From positions 30,425 through 94,424 of the forward strand of contig JANMDQ010000026.1 in assembly GCA_031376385.1 (NCBI GenBank): DNA of 64,000 nucleotides, written 5' to 3'. The number at the start of each line of letters is the position of its first letter. Position 1 is the first letter of the stretch. The notes beneath the pieces were generated by a model. The model ran no database searches and was not told the DNA's origin. It worked only from the letters and a program-made list of their open reading frames with translations. Source of the DNA: Aquisediminimonas sp031376385 (GTDB taxonomy: Bacteria; Pseudomonadota; Alphaproteobacteria; Sphingomonadales; Sphingomonadaceae). Positions 50,522-58,690 of the stretch are shown here, one piece after another. Both the position numbers and the translations under genes were made by a program.

Positions 50522-51387
50522 CCCTTTCGATCCATCATATCGCCATTAACAGCGCGCAACCCGCTGCTCTGGCCGCGCTTTATGCCAAAGGGGCGGGGTT
50601 CATCACAGTCAAAGAAGAAGATGGCATAAGGTGGATAGCCGCGCCGAACTGCTTTGTGTCGCTTCACACCGTTGCAAGTGCTGGGAAATGCAAGCGTCAC
50701 GAAGTCTATGATCCCGGCATCGGTCATTTCTGTATTCAATCAGGCGGCGCCGATAGCGCATGGGACCAGCTGAATGATGCTGGCGTTACGTTTAATTCCC
50801 GCCCCGCGCCGCTCGGCACCGGGGTGCTTTATGCTTATGGCCGAGACAGTGAAGACAATCTGATCGAACTGGAAGGCGTTCCCGATGAAGACCCGGCCAC
50901 CTCCCCGTGGATTGCCCATGTCGCGTTGGTTTCCGAGGATTTGGACTGTCTCGCTAATTTCTACGCGCGTTTGATCGGTCGTGCTGTCCACCGTGAGGGG
51001 AGTTTTTCGCATCCATCATTCAGGCAGATTACGGGATTCGATGATGTGAGCGTCAGCGCCAAATGGATCATGGCCGATAACATGGTGTTTGAGATGTGGC
51101 GTTATCACAATCCGCCGACGTGCGGCGTTCGAACCGCTGGTGATCACACTCCCGGATACCGGCATGTCGGCTTCGTCTGTGATGATCTAATGGCTGAAAG
51201 GGATCGGCTTCAGTCGGCGGGAATAGAGATGACGCCCGTCGCGGACGGTGACGGATTAACCTGCCTGTCAGGCACTGACCCTGATGGAAATCGCTTCACC
51301 CTGCATGAGGCGCCAGCGGACGATCATCTCTTGGCATTGGCGGGATTAAAGGATCCCAGCATTGTTACGAGACGGATGAACGGTTGA
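50518..51387 (+). CDS. Two-domain VOC (extradiol-like) protein with unusual ligand placement
   Basis: A 289-residue protein of two vicinal-oxygen-chelate modules, the layout of type I extradiol dioxygenases. The N-terminal module has His (SIHHIAINS), His (GIGHFCIQS) and Glu (NLIELEGVP), so a complete metal triad. The C-terminal module has His (IAHVALVS) and His (YRHVGFVCDD), but the third position reads NRFTLHEAP, with Thr where Glu is expected. Classical enzymes such as the one at 12.8 kb have the reverse. It may be a dioxygenase, a glyoxalase-like lyase or an isomerase. Its ATG overlaps the hydrolase stop by 4 bp. Confidence 0.78.
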   Translation: MTLSIHHIAINSAQPAALAALYAKGAGFITVKEEDGIRWIAAPNCFVSLHTVASAGKCKRHEVYDPGIGHFCIQSGGADSAWDQLNDAGVTFNSRPAPLGTGVLYAYGRDSEDNLIELEGVPDEDPATSPWIAHVALVSEDLDCLANFYARLIGRAVHREGSFSHPSFRQITGFDDVSVSAKWIMADNMVFEMWRYHNPPTCGVRTAGDHTPGYRHVGFVCDDLMAERDRLQSAGIEMTPVADGDGLTCLSGTDPDGNRFTLHEAPADDHLLALAGLKDPSIVTRRMNG

Positions 51388-51424
51388 TCGGCCCCCGTCA
51401 CGCCCAACGTGACAGGAGCCGATC
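51386..51424. terminator. Inverted repeat between converging genes, possible bidirectional terminator
   Basis: GATCGGC and GCCGATC flank an inner stem, GTCACG/CGTGAC. It lies between the ends of the VOC gene and TonB receptor 2. There is no T-run on either strand, so termination would not be of the classic intrinsic type. Confidence 0.4.
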
Positions 51425-51426
51425 AT

Positions 51427-53832
51427 TCAAAAGCGAAACGTTGTCGAAACGCCGTAAGTCCTTGGCTCCAGGATGCGGGCATTACGGTAGCTGCCGACAA
51501 GATCGCTCTCGATGATAGAGTTGGTGATATTGTCATTATTGCCGATATTTTTGACATAAGCCTCAACACCGATGGTCTTATCTTCGTTGGTGAAGCGCAG
51601 CAGCGCGTTCGCAATGCTCCACGCCTTGATCCGGTCATTCGCCGTGTTGAATTCCCGCGCGAAATAGCTGCTTTGGCGGCTGTAATCTCCACGCAGTGTC
51701 GCGCTCCATCCCGATGCCCCGAAGGGCACGCTATATTCAGCGCCAGCAGAGAATTTGAATTTTGGTGAATAGGGCAAATCATTGCCAGCAATGTTTATCG
51801 GCACCGCAGGCCCCCGTGTGGGCGCACCGCGAGACGGGTTCCACTGTGCCGGGTTGGCGGGATCAATGGTCAGGAGGCTTCCAATGCTCGTATGAAGGTA
51901 GGATGCGTTTGCATTGATGAGCAACCGGTCAACGGGTGCCCATAAAAATTCGCTTTCGAGGCCCCAAATCTTGGCATTGGCATTGACCGTCGATACCGAC
52001 GTTCCCAGCCGTTGGCCGAGCTGAAGATTTTTGTAATCATAATAAAAGGCTGACAGGTTTGCCTGCAGTGTATTGTCAAACAGGCTGTTTTTCGACCCGA
52101 TTTCAAACGCATTGATATATTCCGGCGAAAATGTCGGCGAAATGGCGTTGGCGACGTTGAGCCCGCCGCCCTTGAACCCGCGCGAGAAGGATGCATAAAG
52201 CAGGTTATCGTCACTCAATTTATGATCAAGCACAACGCGCCCGCTGAACGCATCATAATCGCCCGCAGCCACTGCAAAAGGCGGAGGCGCGCCAAGGAAA
52301 ATGGTGCGTGTGCGGATTGATTTCTTATCCTTTGTATAGCGCAATCCAACGGTCAGCTTGGTCGCGTCGGAGAGATTGTAATAGGCTTCTCCGAATGCCG
52401 CGAATGATTTGGTCCGTGCCTCAGGCGTGTCAGAATTGAAAATCCACGCCTCTGGCGGCAGGCGGAAGATATTGGCGGCCAGCAACTCGATCGCCGGATG
52501 ATAAATCTGGAAGGAAGCGCTTCCTTTGGCGTTAAAGAAGTTCACACCAGCCGTGAAATTGAACGGCCCCTTAAAGTCCGATACCGCACGAAATTCCTGA
52601 TAGAAGGTCCGCCCGGTAGCTACGAAACTGTCGGTTGTGCGGAGTTCATTGGTCGTGATCCGCGTATTGCGGTCCAGATTATATGTCACCGGGACATTGA
52701 ACCGGAACGGCAGGATCGCATTGTCATAGTCCGTATTCGCTTCCGAAGCGCCGCTGGTATAGCCTGTAAGGGAGATCAGCGTGATGCCGCCAACCTTCTG
52801 GCTGATCTCACCGGTCAAGCTGTTCTGATAGCCTTTGAACGTTGACCCATAATCGGTCGCCACCGTACGCAGGTCTGTGGGGTTTTGAGCACCCGCATAA
52901 ATGTTGAAGCCTGCAGGCACGAGGGTGCCTGTAAATGGGGAGAGCAGGCGCTGAAAAATCACTCCGAATGCGACTTGTCCGGTGCCGGGATCAATCCCGG
53001 GCAGAGGATTTGGCGAATCAAACCCCAATTCTACGGGCGAACAGCCAAGAATCGCGGTTGCCTTGCAAAGGCGCTTATTCTCACGGCTGCGGCTGCTGTT
53101 TTCCTTTGATCTGTTGAAGACAATATCGATGAGCGTGTCTTCACTGGGAATGAGGCGCAGGGATGCCCGCCAGCTATACTGATCGCGTCCGTCAATATCG
53201 CCGCCCGTGCCCACATTCTTAGTGTAGCCATCGCGCTTGAGATAAAAGCCCGCAACGCGGAACTGAACGGCATCATCGCCGAGATTGACCGCGCCGTGAG
53301 TGCGGATCGTGTCATAGCTGCCATATTGCGCCGTGATATAGCCACTGAAGCCCTTTTCAGGCTTGCGGGTGATCAGGTTGATCGTGCCGCCGGTTGTGTT
53401 GCGACCGTAGAGGGTTCCTTGCGGTCCGCGCAGCACCTCAACGCGCTCAACATCAAAAAATTCATCCTGAGGCCGGACACCAATTGGCGCGAAGTTCAAA
53501 AGGACGCCAGTTCCGTTGTCAGCGGTGGGAGAAATAGCGTTGTTGCCGACGCCGCGGATCGTTGGGCGATCATTGCCGACAATCATGAGGTTTGGCACCT
53601 GCAGTTGCAAATCCAGCGCGTCATCCAGCCCCTGCCTTGCGATTGTTTCCGCTGTGAAGGCAGAGACAGCGATCGGCACATCCTGACTATTTTCTTCGCG
53701 CTTTTGCGCAGTGACAACAATTTCCTGGATGCCCTGCGTATCATCGGCTGCCTGAGCATAAGCGCTGCCAGACCAGCAGACGCCAGTCCCGACTGCGGTG
53801 GCCAGCAAATAGAGTTTCGCAATTGCCTTCAT
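51427..53832 (-). CDS. TonB-dependent outer-membrane receptor 2
   Basis: An 801-residue outer-membrane receptor. The signal peptide spans about MKAIAKLYLLATAVGTGVCW to SAYAQA. The plug opens with IQEIVVTAQKREENSQDVPI, then PTIRGVGNNA, DVERVEVLRGPQGTLYGRNT and GGTINLITRKPEKGF. The barrel ends with YGVSTTFRF, a C-terminal Phe. It shares architecture but not close sequence with receptor 1. Two copies of the shared motif lie just upstream, the only promoter here with two. It probably imports the substrate of the hydrolase/SDR set at 44-51 kb. ATG 53832 is used rather than the frame's first codon at 53847. Confidence 0.93.
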   Translation of the reverse strand: MKAIAKLYLLATAVGTGVCWSGSAYAQAADDTQGIQEIVVTAQKREENSQDVPIAVSAFTAETIARQGLDDALDLQLQVPNLMIVGNDRPTIRGVGNNAISPTADNGTGVLLNFAPIGVRPQDEFFDVERVEVLRGPQGTLYGRNTTGGTINLITRKPEKGFSGYITAQYGSYDTIRTHGAVNLGDDAVQFRVAGFYLKRDGYTKNVGTGGDIDGRDQYSWRASLRLIPSEDTLIDIVFNRSKENSSRSRENKRLCKATAILGCSPVELGFDSPNPLPGIDPGTGQVAFGVIFQRLLSPFTGTLVPAGFNIYAGAQNPTDLRTVATDYGSTFKGYQNSLTGEISQKVGGITLISLTGYTSGASEANTDYDNAILPFRFNVPVTYNLDRNTRITTNELRTTDSFVATGRTFYQEFRAVSDFKGPFNFTAGVNFFNAKGSASFQIYHPAIELLAANIFRLPPEAWIFNSDTPEARTKSFAAFGEAYYNLSDATKLTVGLRYTKDKKSIRTRTIFLGAPPPFAVAAGDYDAFSGRVVLDHKLSDDNLLYASFSRGFKGGGLNVANAISPTFSPEYINAFEIGSKNSLFDNTLQANLSAFYYDYKNLQLGQRLGTSVSTVNANAKIWGLESEFLWAPVDRLLINANASYLHTSIGSLLTIDPANPAQWNPSRGAPTRGPAVPINIAGNDLPYSPKFKFSAGAEYSVPFGASGWSATLRGDYSRQSSYFAREFNTANDRIKAWSIANALLRFTNEDKTIGVEAYVKNIGNNDNITNSIIESDLVGSYRNARILEPRTYGVSTTFRF

Positions 53833-53855
53833 GATAGCTCTTCCCAACGATCTTA

Positions 53856-53872
53856 ATTATATGATACGTCAA
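53856..53872 (-). promoter_or_regulatory. Shared 17-bp motif, copy 3
   Basis: On the minus strand it reads TTGACGTATCATATAAT, 24 bp before the start codon of TonB receptor 2. It is 29 bp from copy 4, about three helical turns. Confidence 0.55.
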
Positions 53873-53884
53873 TACTATTGAATT

Positions 53885-53901
53885 ATTATATGAATCGTCA
53901 A
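53885..53901 (-). promoter_or_regulatory. Shared 17-bp motif, copy 4
   Basis: On the minus strand it reads TTGACGATTCATATAAT. Together with copy 3 it forms a direct repeat in front of TonB receptor 2. Confidence 0.55.
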
Positions 53902-54216
53902 GAGGAAAAATGAGCCGAGGCGTGGAACTTGAGATCGTTACGGCATCGGGATGAAATGTGGCTCCGAAAGTAAAGGCGAAAGCCGGAACTGACTTCAGCC
54001 TGAATTCCTAGGGCGACTATCTTACCCTGTTTGAAGCGTCGCTGGTGGGCGTTACATTTTTGCAAGGCGAAGCGCACACGCGAGTGCTGGCGTGAGTAGA
54101 AAAAGGAGTTGGTGACTGTGACCGGCGTCGGGCGACTACGGAAGAAATGTCTCGGTTTTGTTAAGGTGTTGTCAATCCCACCGGACGGGGGAGAACCTCT
54201 ACGGAAGGGGCTTTGG

Positions 54217-54305
54217 CGGAGACGGCGAGATTCGAACTCGCGGTGGCGATTACTCGCCACGACGGTTTAGCAAACCGTTGGTTTCAGCCACTCACCCACG
54301 TCTCC
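54217..54305 (-). tRNA. tRNA-Ser (anticodon GCU)
   Basis: Read on the minus strand, an 89-nt cloverleaf folds. The acceptor is GGAGACG/CGTCTCC with discriminator G. The anticodon stem ACGGT/ACCGT surrounds loop TTGCTAA, with anticodon GCT at 54269-54271. There is a long class II variable arm (GTGGCG/CGCCAC), and the T-arm is GCGAG-TTCGAAT-CTCGC. CCA is not encoded. It reads AGC/AGU serine codons. Its 3' end points at the catabolic region. Confidence 0.95.
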
Positions 54306-54418
54306 AAACGCGCTGGCATGCCAAGCCTATAACGAGGGTCTGGGTCGGGATCAACTGCTGACGCTATTGTCCGCCTGACGCAGCTGCATATTTTATCGCG
54401 CGATTGGTCAAGATCCTG

Positions 54419-56725
54419 TCAAACCGGGTTACCGTCCCGATCAATGAGTACTTCGCGGCGTCCCACATGGTCTGGGCGACTCACGATTCCTTGCACTTCC
54501 ATGCGTTCGATAAGGCGCGCCGCACTGTTGTAGCCGATGCGAAGTTGCCGCTGGATATAGCTGGTTGACGCTTTCTGGCTTTCCGCAACGACTTGCACGG
54601 CGCGGCGGTAGCTTTGGTCTTCGGCGCTGTCTTCGCCGTCGGGCGCTCCGTCCATCGCCCATCCGCCTTCTTCGGGTTCCTCGGTCACAGCTTGGATATA
54701 GTCGGGCTTGCCCTGTGATCGCCAATGATCAGCTACAGCGCGCACTTCGTCGTCGCTAACAAAAGGACCGTGGACGCGGGCGATTTGTTTGCCGCCGGGC
54801 ATGTAAAGCATGTCGCCTTTGCCCAGTAGCTGCTCCGCGCCCTGTTCGCCAAGGATCGTGCGGCTATCGATTTTCGATGTGACGGAAAAACTGATCCGCG
54901 TCGGCAAGTTCGCTTTGATCACGCCGGTAATCACATCAACCGAAGGCCGCTGTGTCGCCATGATCAAATGAATACCTGCCGCCCGCGCCTTTTGCGCAAG
55001 ACGCTGGATGAGGAATTCCACTTCCTTGCCCGCCGTCATCATCAGATCGGCAAGTTCATCGACGATCACCACAATCTGCGGGAGCGGACGAAAATCAAGC
55101 TGCTCTTCTTCATACATCGGCTGGCCGGTGTCGGCATCATAACCCGTCTGCACTCTACGGCCCAGCGGCTCTCCCTTGGCAATCGCGGCACGCACTTTTT
55201 CGTTGTAGCCGCCCAGCCCACGCACCCCGATGGAAGCCATCATCCGGTAGCGGTCCTCCATCTGCTCCACAGCCCATTTGAGCGCGCGGATCGCCTTGGC
55301 AGGTTCGGTTACCACCGGGGACAGCAGATGCGGGATATCGTCATAAATGCTGAGTTCCAGCATCTTGGGATCAATCATGATCATCCGGCACTGTTCAGGC
55401 GTCAGGCGGTACAGCAGCGAACAGATCATCGCGTTGAGACCAACCGACTTGCCTGACCCCGTGGTGCCCGCGACGAGGAGATGCGGCATGGGTGCCAGAT
55501 CAGCAATCACAGGGTCACCAGCGATGTTTTTTCCCAAGATGATCGGCAATTGCGCAGTTTGATCTGCAAAGGCCGCACTACCGATCAGTTCATGGAGGAC
55601 AACGGATTCCCGTTTATTGTTGGGCAGTTCGATGCCAATCACGGTGCGGCCCGGAATGGTGGCAACACGGGCGGATAGGGCGGACATGTTGCGCGCAATG
55701 TCATCGGCAAGCTGGATCACGCGGCTGGCCTTGATGCCTGATGCAGGCTCCAACTCATACATTGTCACAACAGGGCCGGGACGAACTTCGACGATTGAGC
55801 CCTTCACATGGAAATCGGCAAGCACGGTTTCCAAGAGCCGCGCGTTGCGTTCCAATGCTGCCTTATCGATCATAACCTTCTGCGATTGCGGGGCAGGGCT
55901 AAGTAGATCGAGGCTCGGCAGTACGTAGCGATCTTTTAAGTCAAACGAGGTCTGCTGAGGTTTTTTGCGCACTGGGGCAGGCGCAGGTTTGGGGTCGACG
56001 ATCAAAGTCTCTCGACGCGGCGTATTTTCAGGTATCGCGCGCGGCGAAGGCCGTTCGGGGGCTAACGGGGCTTCGTCAAATTGGTCAGACTCTAATTCGT
56101 TCAGTCGCCCGCTGGAGAAGCCCCAGTTCCGCCGCTTGCGGAGCAACCAGGCCCGTTCGCCTGCGTCCAAACCTAGACTACGCGCCCAGACAATGACTCC
56201 AGCGCCGCTAAATAGCGCGATTAGCCCGATATGTATGGCACGAGCAAATTCTGGAAAGGGGAGCATCTCTGACGCCCAACGCACGCTGCTGGCAAAGGAA
56301 AAACCAATGGCTCCGCCGAGCCCGCCAGGCAGCTTCGCAAATACGTCGGGCTCGACCAGTGCGAGTGCTGTGCCAATCAGGATGATCCCGATCATGGTTC
56401 CTATCAGGAGCCGCACCCACCCCGCCATCGAAGCGTTACGCCACAACCGCGTCGTCGCAACGATCATGAGTGGCAAGATAAAGCCAATCGCTGGACCAAA
56501 AGCAGACAGAAGAATGTCAGACGTCCATGCTCCAACGCCGCCGATCAGGTTGCGCGCAGGGCCACCAGCGGCTGTGTTCATTGCAGGGTCGCTATATTCA
56601 TAGCTGATAAGTGCGAGTGCGAGCAAAAGTGTAGAGAAGCCGAGGGCAAGCGACCCCACCAAGGCACTGCCACGCATCGCCCCACGTTTTACTGAATCCC
56701 TCCATGCCGGAGCTCGACTGGCCAT
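54419..56725 (-). CDS. ftsK: DNA translocase FtsK
   Basis: A 768-residue septal DNA pump that clears the chromosome at division. Four N-terminal transmembrane helices occupy about residues 20-185 (LVGSLALGFSTLLLALALIS and following), then a short Pro-rich linker. In the motor, the Walker A motif is AGTTGSGKSVGLNAM and the Walker B motif IVVIVDELADLMM. The C-terminal gamma winged helix, which reads KOPS sites, ends with YNSAARLIERMEVQGIV. The linker is short, as in alphaproteobacteria. It lies beside tRNA-Ser and begins the conserved core block. Confidence 0.95.
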   Translation of the reverse strand: MASRAPAWRDSVKRGAMRGSALVGSLALGFSTLLLALALISYEYSDPAMNTAAGGPARNLIGGVGAWTSDILLSAFGPAIGFILPLMIVATTRLWRNASMAGWVRLLIGTMIGIILIGTALALVEPDVFAKLPGGLGGAIGFSFASSVRWASEMLPFPEFARAIHIGLIALFSGAGVIVWARSLGLDAGERAWLLRKRRNWGFSSGRLNELESDQFDEAPLAPERPSPRAIPENTPRRETLIVDPKPAPAPVRKKPQQTSFDLKDRYVLPSLDLLSPAPQSQKVMIDKAALERNARLLETVLADFHVKGSIVEVRPGPVVTMYELEPASGIKASRVIQLADDIARNMSALSARVATIPGRTVIGIELPNNKRESVVLHELIGSAAFADQTAQLPIILGKNIAGDPVIADLAPMPHLLVAGTTGSGKSVGLNAMICSLLYRLTPEQCRMIMIDPKMLELSIYDDIPHLLSPVVTEPAKAIRALKWAVEQMEDRYRMMASIGVRGLGGYNEKVRAAIAKGEPLGRRVQTGYDADTGQPMYEEEQLDFRPLPQIVVIVDELADLMMTAGKEVEFLIQRLAQKARAAGIHLIMATQRPSVDVITGVIKANLPTRISFSVTSKIDSRTILGEQGAEQLLGKGDMLYMPGGKQIARVHGPFVSDDEVRAVADHWRSQGKPDYIQAVTEEPEEGGWAMDGAPDGEDSAEDQSYRRAVQVVAESQKASTSYIQRQLRIGYNSAARLIERMEVQGIVSRPDHVGRREVLIDRDGNPV

Positions 56726-56816
56726 GCTGCGCCTTCCCGCTTGATCGCACCCAAAACTACACTAGCCTCATGCGCTTAAGGGCGACTCGCCGTCAAGAGT
56801 CCGCGGGTTTCCGGCC

Positions 56817-57221
56817 TTAGATGAGGGACAAATCAGATAGCTCGCTGATAAGTTCGGCCGGCAGCACGTCCCCACCCATTGAACCATCTAGCAGATCTGC
56901 TGGGGCATCAGATTCTTCCAAGTATCGCCAACCTTGATGTGCGCGGCGGGGTATCGGGCGCACCGGGATGACGCGCGGCTCCAGCATGATATCCATCCGC
57001 CCTTCGGCATTCTGGGTAAAGTTCATGATCACCGCGCGCGCTACCAAATGGTGTTTGATGATCCAGAACAGCGAACCACCGCCCAATATCTCCGCATGCC
57101 GTTTGGGCAAATACCGTGTGGTCATGAACATCTGCCCTTCAACCGCCGCCCGACGTGCTACGCGTTCGCTCAAGTCGGCAAGGCTCGTGCAGCCGTAAGC
57201 CACTTTGGTCAGATGCAGCAC
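56817..57221 (-). CDS. DUF1489 family protein
   Basis: A 134-residue protein of the alphaproteobacterial DUF1489 family: HLTKVAYGCTSLADL, TTRYLPKRHAEILGGGSLFW, IIKHHLVARAVIMNF and RPIPRRAHQGWRYLE are the family's conserved blocks. Its function is unknown. It contains a KRHAEILGGGSLFWI pattern reminiscent of nucleic-acid-binding proteins, but no catalysis can be claimed. It follows mgtE at 4 bp in the same direction and lies upstream of ftsK, as expected for a core gene. Confidence 0.85.
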   Translation of the reverse strand: MLHLTKVAYGCTSLADLSERVARRAAVEGQMFMTTRYLPKRHAEILGGGSLFWIIKHHLVARAVIMNFTQNAEGRMDIMLEPRVIPVRPIPRRAHQGWRYLEESDAPADLLDGSMGGDVLPAELISELSDLSLI

Positions 57222-57225
57222 TGGC

Positions 57226-58647
57226 TTAGCCTGTCAGGCCGACGGCGGAAGCCAGCCCTAGAAACAGCAGAAAACCCATTGAGTCTGTCGTCATCGTGAC
57301 GAAGATTGAGGAAGAGACAGCAGGGTCTTGGTCATAGCGGTCAAGAATGATCGGAACCAGCACGCCTGCCAACCCGGCAATAATGACGTTGATGAGCATC
57401 GCGACTGCAATAACACCCCCTAATTGAGGATTGCTGAGGATGATGCTCACGCCAATGCCCACGACGGCGGCCACAGTGACACCGTTAAGCACCGCGACAC
57501 GGATTTCGCGCCTGATCTGCCGCCACGTGTTTGACTGGGTGACTTGATTAGTCGCCAAGGCCCGCACCGTCACGGCTAGGGTCTGTGTGCCCGCGTTTCC
57601 GCCAACGCCTGCGACGATTGGCATCAAAGCAGCCAGCGCCACCATATGTTCGATGGCCCCGCCAAAGGCCGCGATGATCGAGGACGCCAGCATGGCCGTG
57701 AACAAGTTAGCGATCAGCCAGCGGACGCGGCTTTTGTAGCTTTCCAGGATCGGCTCGTTAATATCGCCGTCGCCCGCACCGGACAGTTTGAGGATATCCT
57801 CATCGGCTTCCTCCTGAATGATATGGACAATATCGTCGACCGTGATCATCCCGACCAGACGCCCGCCGCTATCCACGACAGCGGCTGAAATCAGGGCGTA
57901 TTTCTGAAAGCGAAGTGCTGCCTCTTCCTGATCCATGTCGACGGTGATCAGCGTCTGTTCGCGCTTCATCACGTCAGCAATCGCCACACTGCGCGGGGTG
58001 CGGAGGAGCCAAGAGAGTTGGCATGTACCCACGGGCTTATGCGCAGGGTCAACCACGAACACTTCCCAGAAATCTGTCGTCAGGTCCTGATTTTCACGCA
58101 AATAATCAATGACTTGGCCTACCGTCCAATGCTCTGGCGCGGCGATCAATTCCCGCTGCATCAGGCGACCAGCGGATTCCTCCGGGTATGACAGCGCTTC
58201 TTCAATCGCGGCGCGGTCATCGGGAGCCATTTGGCGCAGAACGGCGCGCTGTTCATCCTCTTCAAGGTCTTCGATAATCGCAACTGCATCATCGGTATCG
58301 AGTTCCGCTGCCAGATCAGCGACTTGACGCGCGTCAAGCAGATCGATCAAATCCTCACGGACATAATCGTTCATTTCCGCGATCACATCGGCGTCGACCA
58401 AATCGGCCAGCGCGCGGGCGAGCATCGGCCTTGTATCGGCAGGCGCAACTTCGAACAGATCGGCAATATCGGCTGGGTGCAGCGGCGCGACAAGGCCGCG
58501 GGCCGCCTCATAACGCCCCTCCTCAACCGCAAGCAAAACATCGCGGACAAAGTCAGATTTCAGATGATCGTCATCATTCAGCTGATTTTCGACGACGGGC
58601 ACCTCTAGGGGTATCAAGTCTGGGGGGATCAAGTCGGTTTCGCTCAT
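57226..58647 (-). CDS. mgtE: Magnesium transporter MgtE
   Basis: A 473-residue Mg2+ channel. It has an N-terminal helical superhelix (N domain, residues about 25-150, LHPADIADLFEVAP repeats). Two CBS domains follow (about 150-280, LISAAVVDSGGRLVGMITVD), then five transmembrane helices with PIVAGVGGNAGTQTLAV, the Mg-selectivity region. The CBS and N domains close the pore when cytosolic Mg2+ is high. Length and order are standard. It is four bases from DUF1489 and appears to be part of the core genome. Confidence 0.94.
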   Translation of the reverse strand: MSETDLIPPDLIPLEVPVVENQLNDDDHLKSDFVRDVLLAVEEGRYEAARGLVAPLHPADIADLFEVAPADTRPMLARALADLVDADVIAEMNDYVREDLIDLLDARQVADLAAELDTDDAVAIIEDLEEDEQRAVLRQMAPDDRAAIEEALSYPEESAGRLMQRELIAAPEHWTVGQVIDYLRENQDLTTDFWEVFVVDPAHKPVGTCQLSWLLRTPRSVAIADVMKREQTLITVDMDQEEAALRFQKYALISAAVVDSGGRLVGMITVDDIVHIIQEEADEDILKLSGAGDGDINEPILESYKSRVRWLIANLFTAMLASSIIAAFGGAIEHMVALAALMPIVAGVGGNAGTQTLAVTVRALATNQVTQSNTWRQIRREIRVAVLNGVTVAAVVGIGVSIILSNPQLGGVIAVAMLINVIIAGLAGVLVPIILDRYDQDPAVSSSIFVTMTTDSMGFLLFLGLASAVGLTG

Positions 58648-58690
58648 CTCGATCTCCCTTCAATTTGGCACGCGTGAGACCCGTCGGGCG

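Larger units (their letters stand above)
53833..54216. promoter_or_regulatory. Region upstream of TonB receptor 2, up to the tRNA 3' end
   Basis: 384 bp without a supportable gene. The first 70 bp are AT-rich and carry the two motif copies. The rest, to the 3' end of tRNA-Ser, shows no gene, repeat or recombinase site that I can see. Frames here are short and match nothing I recognise. This is the border between the catabolic region and the core genes. Confidence 0.5.

Noticed and set aside
53898..54260. 120-codon minus-strand frame next to the tRNA
   Set aside because: It begins inside the tRNA gene, has no recognisable domain and no good ribosome-binding site.
54158..54361. Open frame over the tRNA (MLRCCQ... 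with DGEIRTRG)
   Set aside because: It lies across tRNA-Ser on the opposite strand. The DGEIRTRG pattern is the usual false protein of such regions.
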